This document shows, piece by piece, positions 9,586 to 19,808 of a stretch of 36,074 bases of DNA (position 1 is its first letter; each line of letters begins with the position of its first letter). Below the pieces are notes generated by a model. That model saw nothing but the letters and a program-made list of their open reading frames with translations. It made no database searches and was not told the DNA's origin. The stretch is taken from the NCBI GenBank assembly GCA_026645935.1, contig JAPKMP010000030.1:1-36074 (forward strand), written 5' to 3'. Made by a program: the position numbers and the translations under genes. The DNA comes from Candidatus Villigracilaceae bacterium. GTDB lineage: Bacteria > Chloroflexota > Anaerolineae > Anaerolineales > Villigracilaceae.

Positions 9586-10167
9586 CTATTCCCTGATTTC
9601 GCCATTATATTTATTCATCGCCGCGTTCAAGCCATTCATGACAAACTCGAGCGAGGCATCGGCAGCGCGGGAGATAATTTCGGGCAGGATCTTCAATTCA
9701 TCTTTCGAAAAGTTTTGAAGAACGTAATCCCTGGGGTCCATACGCCCGGGAGGACGACCAATGCCAAGGCGCAGGCGCGGGAAATCCTTTGTGCCAAGCA
9801 ATTCAATCGTATTCGCCATGCCGCGCTGGCCGCCCGGTCCGCCTGTGGGGCGAATGCGGATCGTGCCGAAGGGAATATCCAGGTCGTCGTGAGCAACAAG
9901 CAGGTTCGAATGCGGGATCTTATAGAAATGCAGCAAGCCTTGCACAGAATGACCTGAGAGATTCATGTAGGTCTGCGGCTTGGCAAGGATGAGTTTGTGT
10001 TCTTCATAAAGCCCGGATGTCACGATGGCTTTCGACTGCACTTTCATCCCGCGCGCGCCTATCCGTTCGGCGATGTGGTCGACGAGCATGAAACCGATAT
10101 TATGGCGGGTTTCCTTGTATTCGCGTCCCGGATTGCCGAGACCAATGAGGAGGTAGGGGTCGGTCAT
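9586..10167 (-). CDS. pth: Peptidyl-tRNA hydrolase
   Basis: Pth cleaves the ester bond of peptidyl-tRNA released from stalled ribosomes, recycling tRNA in the cytoplasm. The 193-residue product has the usual family length. It shows the N-terminal signature LIGLGNPGREYKETRHNIGF with the catalytic His, the KPQTYMNLSG motif with the tRNA-contacting Asn, VAHDDLD with the conserved Asp, and GGPGGQRGM-NT. It lies just upstream of mfd on the same strand, and the two may share a transcript. The short gap between them contains a run of ATTCCCTATTGCCTATTCCC-like micro-repeats. No clear Shine-Dalgarno sequence precedes the ATG. Confidence 0.96.
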   Translation of the reverse strand: MTDPYLLIGLGNPGREYKETRHNIGFMLVDHIAERIGARGMKVQSKAIVTSGLYEEHKLILAKPQTYMNLSGHSVQGLLHFYKIPHSNLLVAHDDLDIPFGTIRIRPTGGPGGQRGMANTIELLGTKDFPRLRLGIGRPPGRMDPRDYVLQNFSKDELKILPEIISRAADASLEFVMNGLNAAMNKYNGEIRE

Positions 10168-10235
10168 GAGAAAGTTCCAAGTGCCAGATTTCAGATTGAA
10201 TGTATCGTTATCGGGAATATGTAATTAACGTTGGA

Positions 10236-10859
10236 TTAGTTCTTTCGTAGTCGAAGGAGGAGTGAAAAGAAAGCAAAAAGACCGATTACGGCGAGCGCGC
10301 CCTTCCAGAAGACGGCAGAGATGGACCTAGGACTCAATGATGCAGAATTGACCGGCAAAGGCGTGATGGTGGAAAGCGCGATAGATGGCATTGGGGTAAA
10401 TTCAATTTCGAAATCAGGCTGCTGGTCGAGGGGCTGGAAGGCGAAATCGGCAAGAGTAGGTGGAGGAATCGGAGTGGGAGTTGGCTCGTTATTGAGAATC
10501 TTCAATCCATCGACCAACACATCCTGATACGAACCGTCCTTCAAATACACGCGCAGGCGCAGGGTGTAATCCCCGTCGGTGACTGCGGTGGTGTCCCACT
10601 CGGCAATCACGGGATTTGTCGCCGGCTGGGAAAAGGTATGGATGATGAACCAGCTCGCGGCGGGGTCAGAGGCGGAGGGGGTAAAGGTAAACGCCAGTTC
10701 CGCAGATGAAAAATCCGGTACATCTATTCTTCCCTGGATTTCAATCAAACCTCGCAAAGCTTCGCCAGGTTTGGGTGAGGTCAACGCGACGGATGGAACC
10801 TGGAAAAAGAGGGCGAGCAGCAACAAGAATGCGTGCATGGCAATCGGTAAGTTTAACAT
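10236..10859 (-). CDS. Secreted, C-terminally membrane-anchored protein of unknown function
   Basis: The 207-residue product has an N-terminal signal-like helix (AMHAFLLLLALFFQ), a beta-rich domain (about 22-118) beginning ALTSPKPGEALRGLIEIQG, a Pro/Thr linker (EPTPTPIPPPT), and one C-terminal membrane helix ending in a basic tail (FSLLLRLRKN). The layout is that of a surface protein held by a C-terminal helix. The domain pattern S-P-x-x-G-x-x-x-x-G-x-x-x-I-x-G resembles a bacterial Ig-like fold, but this is only suggestive. An alternative ATG at residue 8 would also keep the signal. It lies 68 bases upstream of pth on the same strand and divergent from the Roadblock gene. Function not recognised. 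Confidence 0.68.
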   Translation of the reverse strand: MLNLPIAMHAFLLLLALFFQVPSVALTSPKPGEALRGLIEIQGRIDVPDFSSAELAFTFTPSASDPAASWFIIHTFSQPATNPVIAEWDTTAVTDGDYTLRLRVYLKDGSYQDVLVDGLKILNNEPTPTPIPPPTLADFAFQPLDQQPDFEIEFTPMPSIALSTITPLPVNSASLSPRSISAVFWKGALAVIGLFAFFSLLLRLRKN

Positions 10860-10913
10860 GAAGGCGGGTCATGGTCAAATTTCATCCCTTATAGGCGCAT
10901 CGATCAGCGATTG

Positions 10914-10930
10914 GAATTGCGAGGCAATTC
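10914..10930. promoter_or_regulatory. Inverted repeat in a divergent intergenic region (possible operator)
   Basis: GAATTGC and GCAATTC form exact 7-base arms around a GAG spacer. The element lies in the 131-base gap between two divergent genes, just upstream of the extended -10-like TGGTAAACT at 10948-10956. It could bind a dimeric regulator, but only one copy is visible and short repeats of this size arise by chance. Confidence 0.25.
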
Positions 10931-10947
10931 TCGATTGAAGGTTTTTC

Positions 10948-10956
10948 TGGTAAACT
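10948..10956 (+). promoter_or_regulatory. Possible extended -10 promoter for the Roadblock gene
   Basis: TGG followed by TAAACT is an extended -10 pattern, about 35 bases before the ATG at 10991. No good -35 box lies 16-18 bases upstream, so the call rests on the extended -10 alone. Confidence 0.3.
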
Positions 10957-10990
10957 CTAGCCGTTCAATATATGCACAGGAGAACAATTT

Positions 10991-11365
10991 ATGGCACCAT
11001 CCCGCGCTGAACAACTCGTGGAACGGCTCCGCACCATGCAAGCCGCTGCGCCCGATATCGAAGCCTCCGCCATCGTTTCGGTGGACGGGTTGATCATGGC
11101 GTCTGCCCTGCAGCAGGGCGTGGAGGAAGATCGTGTATCCGCGATGTCTGCCGCCATGTTGAGCCTGGGTGAACGTATCTCCGGCGAGTTGGGGCGCGGC
11201 GGGCTGGAGCAGGTTTATATTAAAGGCGATAAAGGCTCGATAGTCTTGACCGCCATCGGCGAGGAAGCCGTGCTTACCGCCATGGCGCGTCACGAAGCAA
11301 AACTCGGCATGGTCTTCCTTGAAATGAGACGAGCCGCCGAAGACCTCGTGAAACTGGTCGGATGA
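10991..11365 (+). CDS. Roadblock/LC7 domain protein (MglB-like)
   Basis: The 124-residue product is a single Roadblock/LC7 domain: MAPSRAEQLVERLRTM, then EASAIVSVDGLIMASAL, a central helix SAAMLSLGERI, GLEQVYIKGDKGSIVLT and a C-terminal helix. Prokaryotic members dimerise and often act as regulators (GTPase-activating proteins) of small Ras-like GTPases such as MglA. No such GTPase is encoded in this window, so the partner is unknown. An AGGAG Shine-Dalgarno sequence lies before the ATG, and a strong terminator follows (11402-11437), so this is probably a single-gene unit. Fold assignment is firm; biological role is open. Confidence 0.9.
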   Translation: MAPSRAEQLVERLRTMQAAAPDIEASAIVSVDGLIMASALQQGVEEDRVSAMSAAMLSLGERISGELGRGGLEQVYIKGDKGSIVLTAIGEEAVLTAMARHEAKLGMVFLEMRRAAEDLVKLVG

Positions 11366-11401
11366 AGCGAAAAGGTTTTTTCCCCAAATGAAACTACCCC
11401 G

Positions 11402-11437
11402 AATGGGGAGGGCATAACGCCCTCCCCATTCTCTTTT
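11402..11437 (+). terminator. Rho-independent terminator after the Roadblock gene
   Basis: A perfect 12-bp stem (AATGGGGAGGGC paired with GCCCTCCCCATT), loop ATAAC, then CTCTTTT. It lies 37 bases after the stop codon at 11365 and separates this gene from pyrG. Confidence 0.9.
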
Positions 11438-11446
11438 GTATTATTG

Positions 11447-11538
11447 TGTCATTCCGAGTGGCGCCTTGCGTTACGAAGCAATCCCCTGATAAATGTGGAG
11501 ATTGCTTCGGTCGGGAGAACGCCGACCTCGCAATGACA
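11447..11538. repeat. Dispersed-type inverted repeat in the pyrG leader
   Basis: The outer ends are TGTCATTCCGAG and, read on the other strand, TGTCATTGCGAG (11 of 12 match). Inside, CGAAGCAATC at 11474-11483 pairs exactly with GATTGCTTCG at 11500-11509. The TGTCATTGCGAG...GAAGCAATC pattern matches a class of palindromic repeats common in many bacterial genomes. Its last base is the first A of the AAGGAG Shine-Dalgarno sequence of pyrG (11538-11543), so the RNA would carry a long hairpin next to the ribosome site. No transposase is linked. Confidence 0.75.
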
Positions 11539-11549
11539 AGGAGATGTGA

Positions 11550-13166
<1,617 letters not shown>

Positions 13167-13194
13167 AAACCAGTGAAAACAAAGTGAGTTCGGG

Positions 13195-15257
<2,063 letters not shown>

Positions 15258-15287
15258 CAACGAAAACAAAGCTCAAGGCGAAAGCGG

Positions 15288-15333
15288 CAGGCTCAAAGTC
15301 CGGAACGAAGCGGATTTTGAGCCTGGTTTTTTT
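15288..15333 (+). terminator. Rho-independent terminator after eno
   Basis: A 15-bp stem (CAGGCTCAAAGTCCG with CGGATTTTGAGCCTG, one G-T wobble), 8-base loop and a run of seven T. It begins 31 bases after the eno stop and ends just before the promoter of the ROK regulator. Confidence 0.92.
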
Positions 15334-15336
15334 AAG

Positions 15337-15364
15337 TTGACAAGCGCTCCTAAATCGTTATAAT
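15337..15364 (+). promoter_or_regulatory. Consensus sigma-70 type promoter of the ROK regulator
   Basis: TTGACA at 15337-15342 and TATAAT at 15359-15364 both match consensus exactly, with a 16-base spacer. Expected transcription start is near 15371, giving a leader of about 30 bases. This is the strongest promoter recognisable in the window. It is overlapped by an inverted repeat (15362-15390). Confidence 0.88.
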
Positions 15365-15390
15365 TAGTTTGTTGCTCCAACATACTAATT
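15362..15390. promoter_or_regulatory. Inverted repeat over the -10 box and start site: likely ROK operator
   Basis: AATTAGTTTGTTG and CAACATACTAATT are 13-base arms with one mismatch and a CTC spacer, 29 bp in all. The left arm starts in the -10 box and the right arm runs past the expected transcription start, a classic repressor position. The next gene encodes a ROK-type DNA-binding protein, so autorepression is the simplest reading. I did not see a second good copy upstream of the other transporter genes. Confidence 0.65.
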
Positions 15391-15401
15391 CTTAGAATTT
15401 G

Positions 15402-16637
15402 ATGAACCCGAAGAACACAGCTGACCAAGCGTTTGTTCGCGAGACAAATCTCTCGCTGGTTCTCAGGCTGATTCACAATCAGTCCCCTGTTTCGCGTGCG
15501 CAAATTGCAACCATCACCGGATTGAACAAATCCACCGTGTCAAGCCTGGTGGACGAGCTGATCGACCTTGGATTGGTGCATGAAACGGGGAGTAATACCG
15601 GCGGCGCCGGAAGACCCGCCACATTATTGGAGATCAATCCGCTAGCCGGGAGTATCGTTGGAGTGGAGCTCGGCGTGGATTTCGTCTCCGTTGCCGTGAC
15701 CGATGTATTGGGAAACATCCAATGGCGCAGGCGGGAGGACGCAGACCCTTCGGACGACCAGGAAAAAATGATCGGCCAGACCCTGCAGATCGTCAAGGAA
15801 GCAATAACCGCGGGAAAACGCAAAGGCTATAAATTTCTGGGTCTTGGTTTATCAACTCCCGGGACGGTGGATACCGGCAAGGGGCTTTTGATCTTCGCTC
15901 CCAACCTTCACTGGCATAACGTTCCCTTTGTAAAGATATTTTCGGAACAGACGAAACTCAAAGTCTTTGTCGAGAACGACGCAAACGCAGCGGCGATCGC
16001 CGAACATCTGTTTGGGACAGCCCGTCAATGCAGGGATTTTCTCTTTGTTTTCGCAGGGGTCGGTATCGGCGGTGGGCTTTTTTTGAACGGAAAGTTATAC
16101 CGCGGTAAGAACGGCTATGCGGGGGAGATCGGTCATTCCCCCATCATGGCGGAACCTTCGCAGAATGTGTGCCACTGCGGGAACCGTGGGTGCTGGGAAA
16201 CATATGCGAACCAATATTCAATCATCCAACGCATGCAGGCAAGACTCGAGGTAAAGCGCACCAGCATCGTCCCCAAATTGATGGCGGAAAAGAATTCGCC
16301 CATGAGCATTCCGCTCATCAAAGAGGCTGCGGATGCAGGAGATAAAGAGGCCATCGATTCGTTCACCGAGGCCGGACACGCCATGGGACAGGGATTTGCG
16401 GGGTTGATCAACATTTTCAATCCAGAAAAGATCATCCTGGGCGGGCCTTTAAGCGTTGCGGGCGAATATCTTCTGCCCGCCATCAAGGAAACTGTGGATC
16501 GTCACTCGCTCCCCGAAATCGACCAACAGGCCGAGATACTCCTTTCGCCTTTTGGACCGGACGCGAGCTTGATCGGCGCGATCGCCATCGTCGTGGACGA
16601 TGTGCTTTCCCATCCTGTAAATCTTGAAAGGAGGTGA
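15402..16637 (+). CDS. ROK family transcriptional regulator (XylR/NagC-like)
   Basis: ROK regulators couple an N-terminal winged helix-turn-helix to a sugar kinase-like domain and usually repress carbohydrate genes until a sugar or sugar phosphate binds. From ATG 15402 there are 411 residues (a TTG at 15399 is also possible). The helix-turn-helix is about residues 22-75 (PVSRAQIATITGLNKSTVSS, then GGAGRPA). The ROK domain shows LGLSTPGTVD, FVENDANAAAIAEHLFG, GVGIGGGLFLNG, GYAGEIGH and the zinc motif CHCGNRGCWE. It is followed at 78 bases by a sugar-binding protein gene with no terminator between, so it probably heads and controls this operon. The inducer is not known; glucose- or maltose-related sugars are inferred from context. 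Confidence 0.93.
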   Translation: MNPKNTADQAFVRETNLSLVLRLIHNQSPVSRAQIATITGLNKSTVSSLVDELIDLGLVHETGSNTGGAGRPATLLEINPLAGSIVGVELGVDFVSVAVTDVLGNIQWRRREDADPSDDQEKMIGQTLQIVKEAITAGKRKGYKFLGLGLSTPGTVDTGKGLLIFAPNLHWHNVPFVKIFSEQTKLKVFVENDANAAAIAEHLFGTARQCRDFLFVFAGVGIGGGLFLNGKLYRGKNGYAGEIGHSPIMAEPSQNVCHCGNRGCWETYANQYSIIQRMQARLEVKRTSIVPKLMAEKNSPMSIPLIKEAADAGDKEAIDSFTEAGHAMGQGFAGLINIFNPEKIILGGPLSVAGEYLLPAIKETVDRHSLPEIDQQAEILLSPFGPDASLIGAIAIVVDDVLSHPVNLERR

Positions 16638-16714
16638 TTCGAAATCGAAAGATCGCGACATGCTCACCTTATCAATTCGATCCAATCCAAATTCCTAACA
16701 TAAAGGAGAGAAGA

Positions 16715-17992
16715 ATGAATAAAAAGTTGTTTGCACTATTAAGCCTGCTAGCGATCGTTTCTTTCGTGATCGCCGCATGTGGTGGTACCGCAGCGACCGA
16801 AGCTCCTGCAGCTGCTGGGGACCAGGTGGAAGTGTTCTCCTGGTGGACCGGCGGCGGTGAAGCGGCCGGGCTCGATGCCATGATCGTGGTTTTCAAAGCC
16901 GCGAACCCCGACATCGAATTTGTCAATTCGGCGGTTGCGGGCGGGGCGGGAACGAATGCTCGCGCCGTGCTTGCCACCCGCCTGCAGTCCGGCGAACCGC
17001 CCGACAGCTGGCAGGGCCATGCGGGACAGGAATTGATCGGTACCTATGTGGCCGGCGGTCAAATCCAACCGCTCAACGATCTCTATGATGCCGAAGGCTG
17101 GCTCGATGTGATGCCCGAAACCCTCATCCCGCTCATCTCGCAGGATGGCAACATCTACTCCGTGCCGGTGAACATCCATCGCGCCAATGTGCTGTGGTAC
17201 AACCCGGCTGTCCTCGAAGCCAACGGCGTCGAAGTGCCCACCAACATGGATGAGTGGTTTGCCGCCATGGATACGCTCGAAGCCGCGGGCGTCCAACCGC
17301 TTGCGCTCGGCGAACAGTGGACCAAGATGCACCTGCTCGAAACCGTCCTGCTCGGCACGCTCGGACCCGATGCCTACAACGGCTTGTGGGACGGCTCGAC
17401 CGACTGGGCAAGCGCCGATGTGACCGCCGCGCTCGATAACTACGCCAAGGTGTTGACCTACGCCAACGAAGATTCCGCCTCGCTCTCCTGGCAGGATGCC
17501 GCTCAACTCGTCGTCAATGGCGATGCGGCATTCAATGTGATGGGCGACTGGGCTGAAGGTTATTTCCGCGAACTCGGCAAGGAGCCCAACAAGGATTACG
17601 GCTGGGCAGCCACCCCCGGTTCTGACGGCGTCTTCCAGTTCCTGTCCGATTCCTTCGTGCTCGCGGTGGGCGCTCCCCATCCCGATGCGGCGACCGCCTG
17701 GTTAAAGGTTGCCGGTTCCAAGGAAGGCCAGGAAGCGTTCAACCCCGTCAAGGGTTCGATCTGCGCCCGCACCGATTGTGACAAGTCCCTGTTCGGTGAA
17801 TACCTGCAGTCCGCCATGGATGATTGGTCCTCCAACACCGTCGTCGGTTCGTTGACCCACGGCGTGGTCGCCAATGACTCCTGGAAGACCGAGATCGACA
17901 CCGCCCTCGGCGCGTTCATCGCCGACGGCAACATCGAAACCTTCCAGTCCGCGCTGACTGCGGCTTGCGCCAGCAGTGGTCCTTGCAAGTAA
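16715..17992 (+). CDS. Sugar ABC transporter substrate-binding lipoprotein, glucose/mannose type
   Basis: This family 1 solute-binding protein captures a sugar outside the membrane. The 425 residues begin with a lipoprotein signal (MNKKLFALLSLLAIVSFVIAAC, Cys 22). The mature part starts VEVFSWWTGGGEAAGLDAM and continues with GEPPDSWQGHAGQEL and NIHRANVLWYNPAVL, a pattern shared with the glucose/mannose-binding proteins of the GtsA and Thermus types. Four Cys near the C-terminus (SICARTDCDKS and CASSGPC) could form disulfides. The start at 16715 is set by AAAGGAGA 6 bases upstream and by the signal peptide; a 27-codon in-frame extension to a GTG at 16634 is unlikely. Codons are strongly C-ending, suggesting high expression. 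Glucose/mannose specificity is inferred. Confidence 0.9.
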   Translation: MNKKLFALLSLLAIVSFVIAACGGTAATEAPAAAGDQVEVFSWWTGGGEAAGLDAMIVVFKAANPDIEFVNSAVAGGAGTNARAVLATRLQSGEPPDSWQGHAGQELIGTYVAGGQIQPLNDLYDAEGWLDVMPETLIPLISQDGNIYSVPVNIHRANVLWYNPAVLEANGVEVPTNMDEWFAAMDTLEAAGVQPLALGEQWTKMHLLETVLLGTLGPDAYNGLWDGSTDWASADVTAALDNYAKVLTYANEDSASLSWQDAAQLVVNGDAAFNVMGDWAEGYFRELGKEPNKDYGWAATPGSDGVFQFLSDSFVLAVGAPHPDAATAWLKVAGSKEGQEAFNPVKGSICARTDCDKSLFGEYLQSAMDDWSSNTVVGSLTHGVVANDSWKTEIDTALGAFIADGNIETFQSALTAACASSGPCK

Positions 17993-18003
17993 GACTTGGT
18001 GTT

Positions 18004-18041
18004 AAAATGGTTGAGGCTCGTTGCGAGCCTCAACCATTTTT
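18004..18041 (+). terminator. Intercistronic hairpin between binding protein and permease genes
   Basis: A perfect 17-bp stem (left arm 18004-18020, TGGTTGAGGCTCG core; right arm 18024-18040) with a 3-base loop, ending in five T. It lies 11 bases after the binding protein stop and 18 bases before the permease start. Such hairpins commonly stop most transcripts or protect the upstream message from 3' decay, so the binding protein is made in excess over the membrane parts. Confidence 0.88.
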
Positions 18042-18058
18042 ATCGAACGAGGCATCCC

Positions 18059-18946
18059 ATGTCCAGAGACAAAGACCGGCTCCTGAATATCCTGCTTGTT
18101 TCGCCGTCCATCCTGGCAGTCATTATTTTCGTTTATATTTTCATCGGGTGGTCCATCCGCGTTTCCCTGAGCAAATGGAAAGGATTGACCGCGGACTATA
18201 CCTGGAATGGGATCAGCAACTACCTCGAACTGTTCAAAGACCCGCGCTTTCACGTGGATATACGCAATACCCTGATCTTCACGGGCGTCTTCGTGGTCGG
18301 AAGCATCGTCCTCGGATTCATCCTTGCGGTCATGCTCGACCAGGGGCTGAAAGGCGAAGGGTTCTTCCGAAGTCTTTTTCTCTTCCCCATGGCGGTCTCT
18401 TTCATCGTCACCGGGGTGGTCTGGCGCTGGTTGATGAATCCCGCCACCGGTTCGCGCACCAGCGGATTGAATCTCCTCTTCTCGTATATCGGGCTGGATT
18501 CGCTTCAGAACCCATGGCATACCACGCCGACCTGGGGCATGGCGGCAATTGCGCTTGCCGCAATCTGGCAGATGTCCGGTTACACAATGGCGTTATATCT
18601 CGCCGGGCTGAGAGCCATCCCTGCCGAGTTAAAAGAAGCGGCTCAGATCGATGGTGCGAATAGTTTTCAGGTCTACCGTCACATCATGCTGCCGCTTTTG
18701 TCCCCGGTAACCCTGTCCGCGCTCATCATTCTTGGACACATCTCCCTCAAAGTCTTCGATCTGATCGTCGCCATCGCCGGGAAACAATACGCCTTGGACG
18801 TGCCCGCCATCTACATGTGGCAGGTCACCTTCGACGGCTTGTTCTATGGCAAGGGCGCTGCCATCGGTATCCTCCTTCTCATCAGCGTGGCGGTTCTCAT
18901 CATTCCCTACATCCGCTACACCCTGCGAACGGAGACGGAACAATGA
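18059..18946 (+). CDS. Sugar ABC transporter permease (first subunit, GtsB/MalF type)
   Basis: From ATG 18059 the product has 295 residues and about six membrane helices, the normal size for a short MalF-type permease. The cytoplasmic EAA loop that contacts the ATPase reads ELKEAAQIDGANSFQVYRHIMLPLLSP (about residues 191-217). A longer reading from 17996 would run through the hairpin and is rejected. The gene ends with an ATGA overlap with the next permease gene, so the two subunits are translationally coupled. With the preceding binding protein it forms a glucose/mannose-type importer; no ATPase gene is adjacent, so the MsmK-type ATPase at 22041 is the likely motor. Confidence 0.93.
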   Translation: MSRDKDRLLNILLVSPSILAVIIFVYIFIGWSIRVSLSKWKGLTADYTWNGISNYLELFKDPRFHVDIRNTLIFTGVFVVGSIVLGFILAVMLDQGLKGEGFFRSLFLFPMAVSFIVTGVVWRWLMNPATGSRTSGLNLLFSYIGLDSLQNPWHTTPTWGMAAIALAAIWQMSGYTMALYLAGLRAIPAELKEAAQIDGANSFQVYRHIMLPLLSPVTLSALIILGHISLKVFDLIVAIAGKQYALDVPAIYMWQVTFDGLFYGKGAAIGILLLISVAVLIIPYIRYTLRTETEQ

Positions 18947-19764
18947 GATTTAACCTCCGCGTCGGAAAATACTGGCTTTACATCCCGCTCGTTCTCATGG
19001 CGGTCTTTTACCTGCTGCCCATGTACGTCATGCTTGCGACCGGCTTCAAGAGTTTCGCCGAAATCGATCTCAAGACAATGTGGAATCTGCCGAAAGGCAT
19101 CGCCTTCGACAATTACGTCGAAGCATGGAAGAACCTGTCGCCGTCGCTGAAAAACAGTTTCCTGATGGTCATCCCCGCCACGTTGATCTCCTCCGCGCTC
19201 GGCTCACTGAACGGGTTCGTCCTCGCCAAATGGAAATTCAAAGGCGCGGATTTCATCTTCCCCTTCATCCTGTTTGGCATGTTCATTCCCTACCAAAGCA
19301 TCATGATTCCGCTGGTGCAATTCATGAGGTCGGTCGGTTTGGGCGGCATTCCGGGACTCATCCTCGCCCACATCATCTACGGAATTCCAATAACCACGCT
19401 CACTTTCCGCAACTATTACGCCAGCCTACCGCATGAACTGCTCGAAGCCGCCAAGATGGATGGGGCGGATATGCTCGGAATTTATCGGCATATCCTGCTA
19501 CCGATTTCCCTGCCGAGTTTCGTGGTGGTGCTCATCTGGCAATTCACCTCAGCGTGGAACGATTTTCTCTTCGCCGTCATCCTGACCGGCAACGAGGATT
19601 GGCCCATCACGGTCGCATTGAATAACATGGCTGGCAGTCAGATCATCGCTTGGAATGTACAAATGGCGGGCTCACTGCTTGCCGCACTCCCGACCCTTCT
19701 GGTGTATATCTTCCTCGGCAGGTTCTTCCTCCGCGGATTGCTTGCCGGGTCGCTCAAGGGGTAG
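18943..19764 (+). CDS. Sugar ABC transporter permease (second subunit, GtsC/MalG type)
   Basis: The 273-residue product has six predicted membrane helices and the EAA loop ELLEAAKMDGADMLGIYRHI (about 181-200). The start MRFNLRVGKYWLYIPL at 18943 overlaps the preceding stop (ATGA). A longer frame opening at 18817 lies inside the first permease gene and is not used. The C-terminus (RFFLRGLLAGSLKG) is the typical MalG ending. It pairs with the first permease to make the membrane channel of the glucose/mannose-type importer. A hairpin with a T-run follows 7 bases after the stop. Confidence 0.93.
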   Translation: MRFNLRVGKYWLYIPLVLMAVFYLLPMYVMLATGFKSFAEIDLKTMWNLPKGIAFDNYVEAWKNLSPSLKNSFLMVIPATLISSALGSLNGFVLAKWKFKGADFIFPFILFGMFIPYQSIMIPLVQFMRSVGLGGIPGLILAHIIYGIPITTLTFRNYYASLPHELLEAAKMDGADMLGIYRHILLPISLPSFVVVLIWQFTSAWNDFLFAVILTGNEDWPITVALNNMAGSQIIAWNVQMAGSLLAALPTLLVYIFLGRFFLRGLLAGSLKG

Positions 19765-19770
19765 GTCATG

Positions 19771-19803
19771 AGGACTGGTTTCAAAACGAAACCGGTCCTT
19801 TTT
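19771..19803 (+). terminator. Rho-independent terminator between the permease and MFS genes
   Basis: A 12-bp stem (AGGACTGGTTTC with GAAACCGGTCCT, one T-G wobble), loop AAAAC, then a T-run. It starts 7 bases after the permease stop and ends only 5 bases before the MFS start codon, so it may also affect MFS translation. Confidence 0.85.
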
Positions 19804-19808
19804 CGATC

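Noticed and set aside
9552-9600. Micro-repeats of ATTCCCTATT type between mfd and pth
   Set aside because: Too short and irregular to be a defined repeat family or regulatory element.
16634-16714. 27-codon upstream extension of the first binding protein from GTG
   Set aside because: The lipoprotein signal must be N-terminal, and AAAGGAGA is correctly placed for 16715; the GTG overlaps its own putative ribosome site.
16748-17680. 310-residue open frame on the - strand
   Set aside because: It lies fully inside the well-supported sugar-binding protein gene; it is open because that gene uses C-ending codons, and it shows no recognisable domain.
19650-19808. Upstream extension of the MFS gene
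   Set aside because: It runs inside the permease gene and through a terminator; the natural MFS N-terminus is at 19809.
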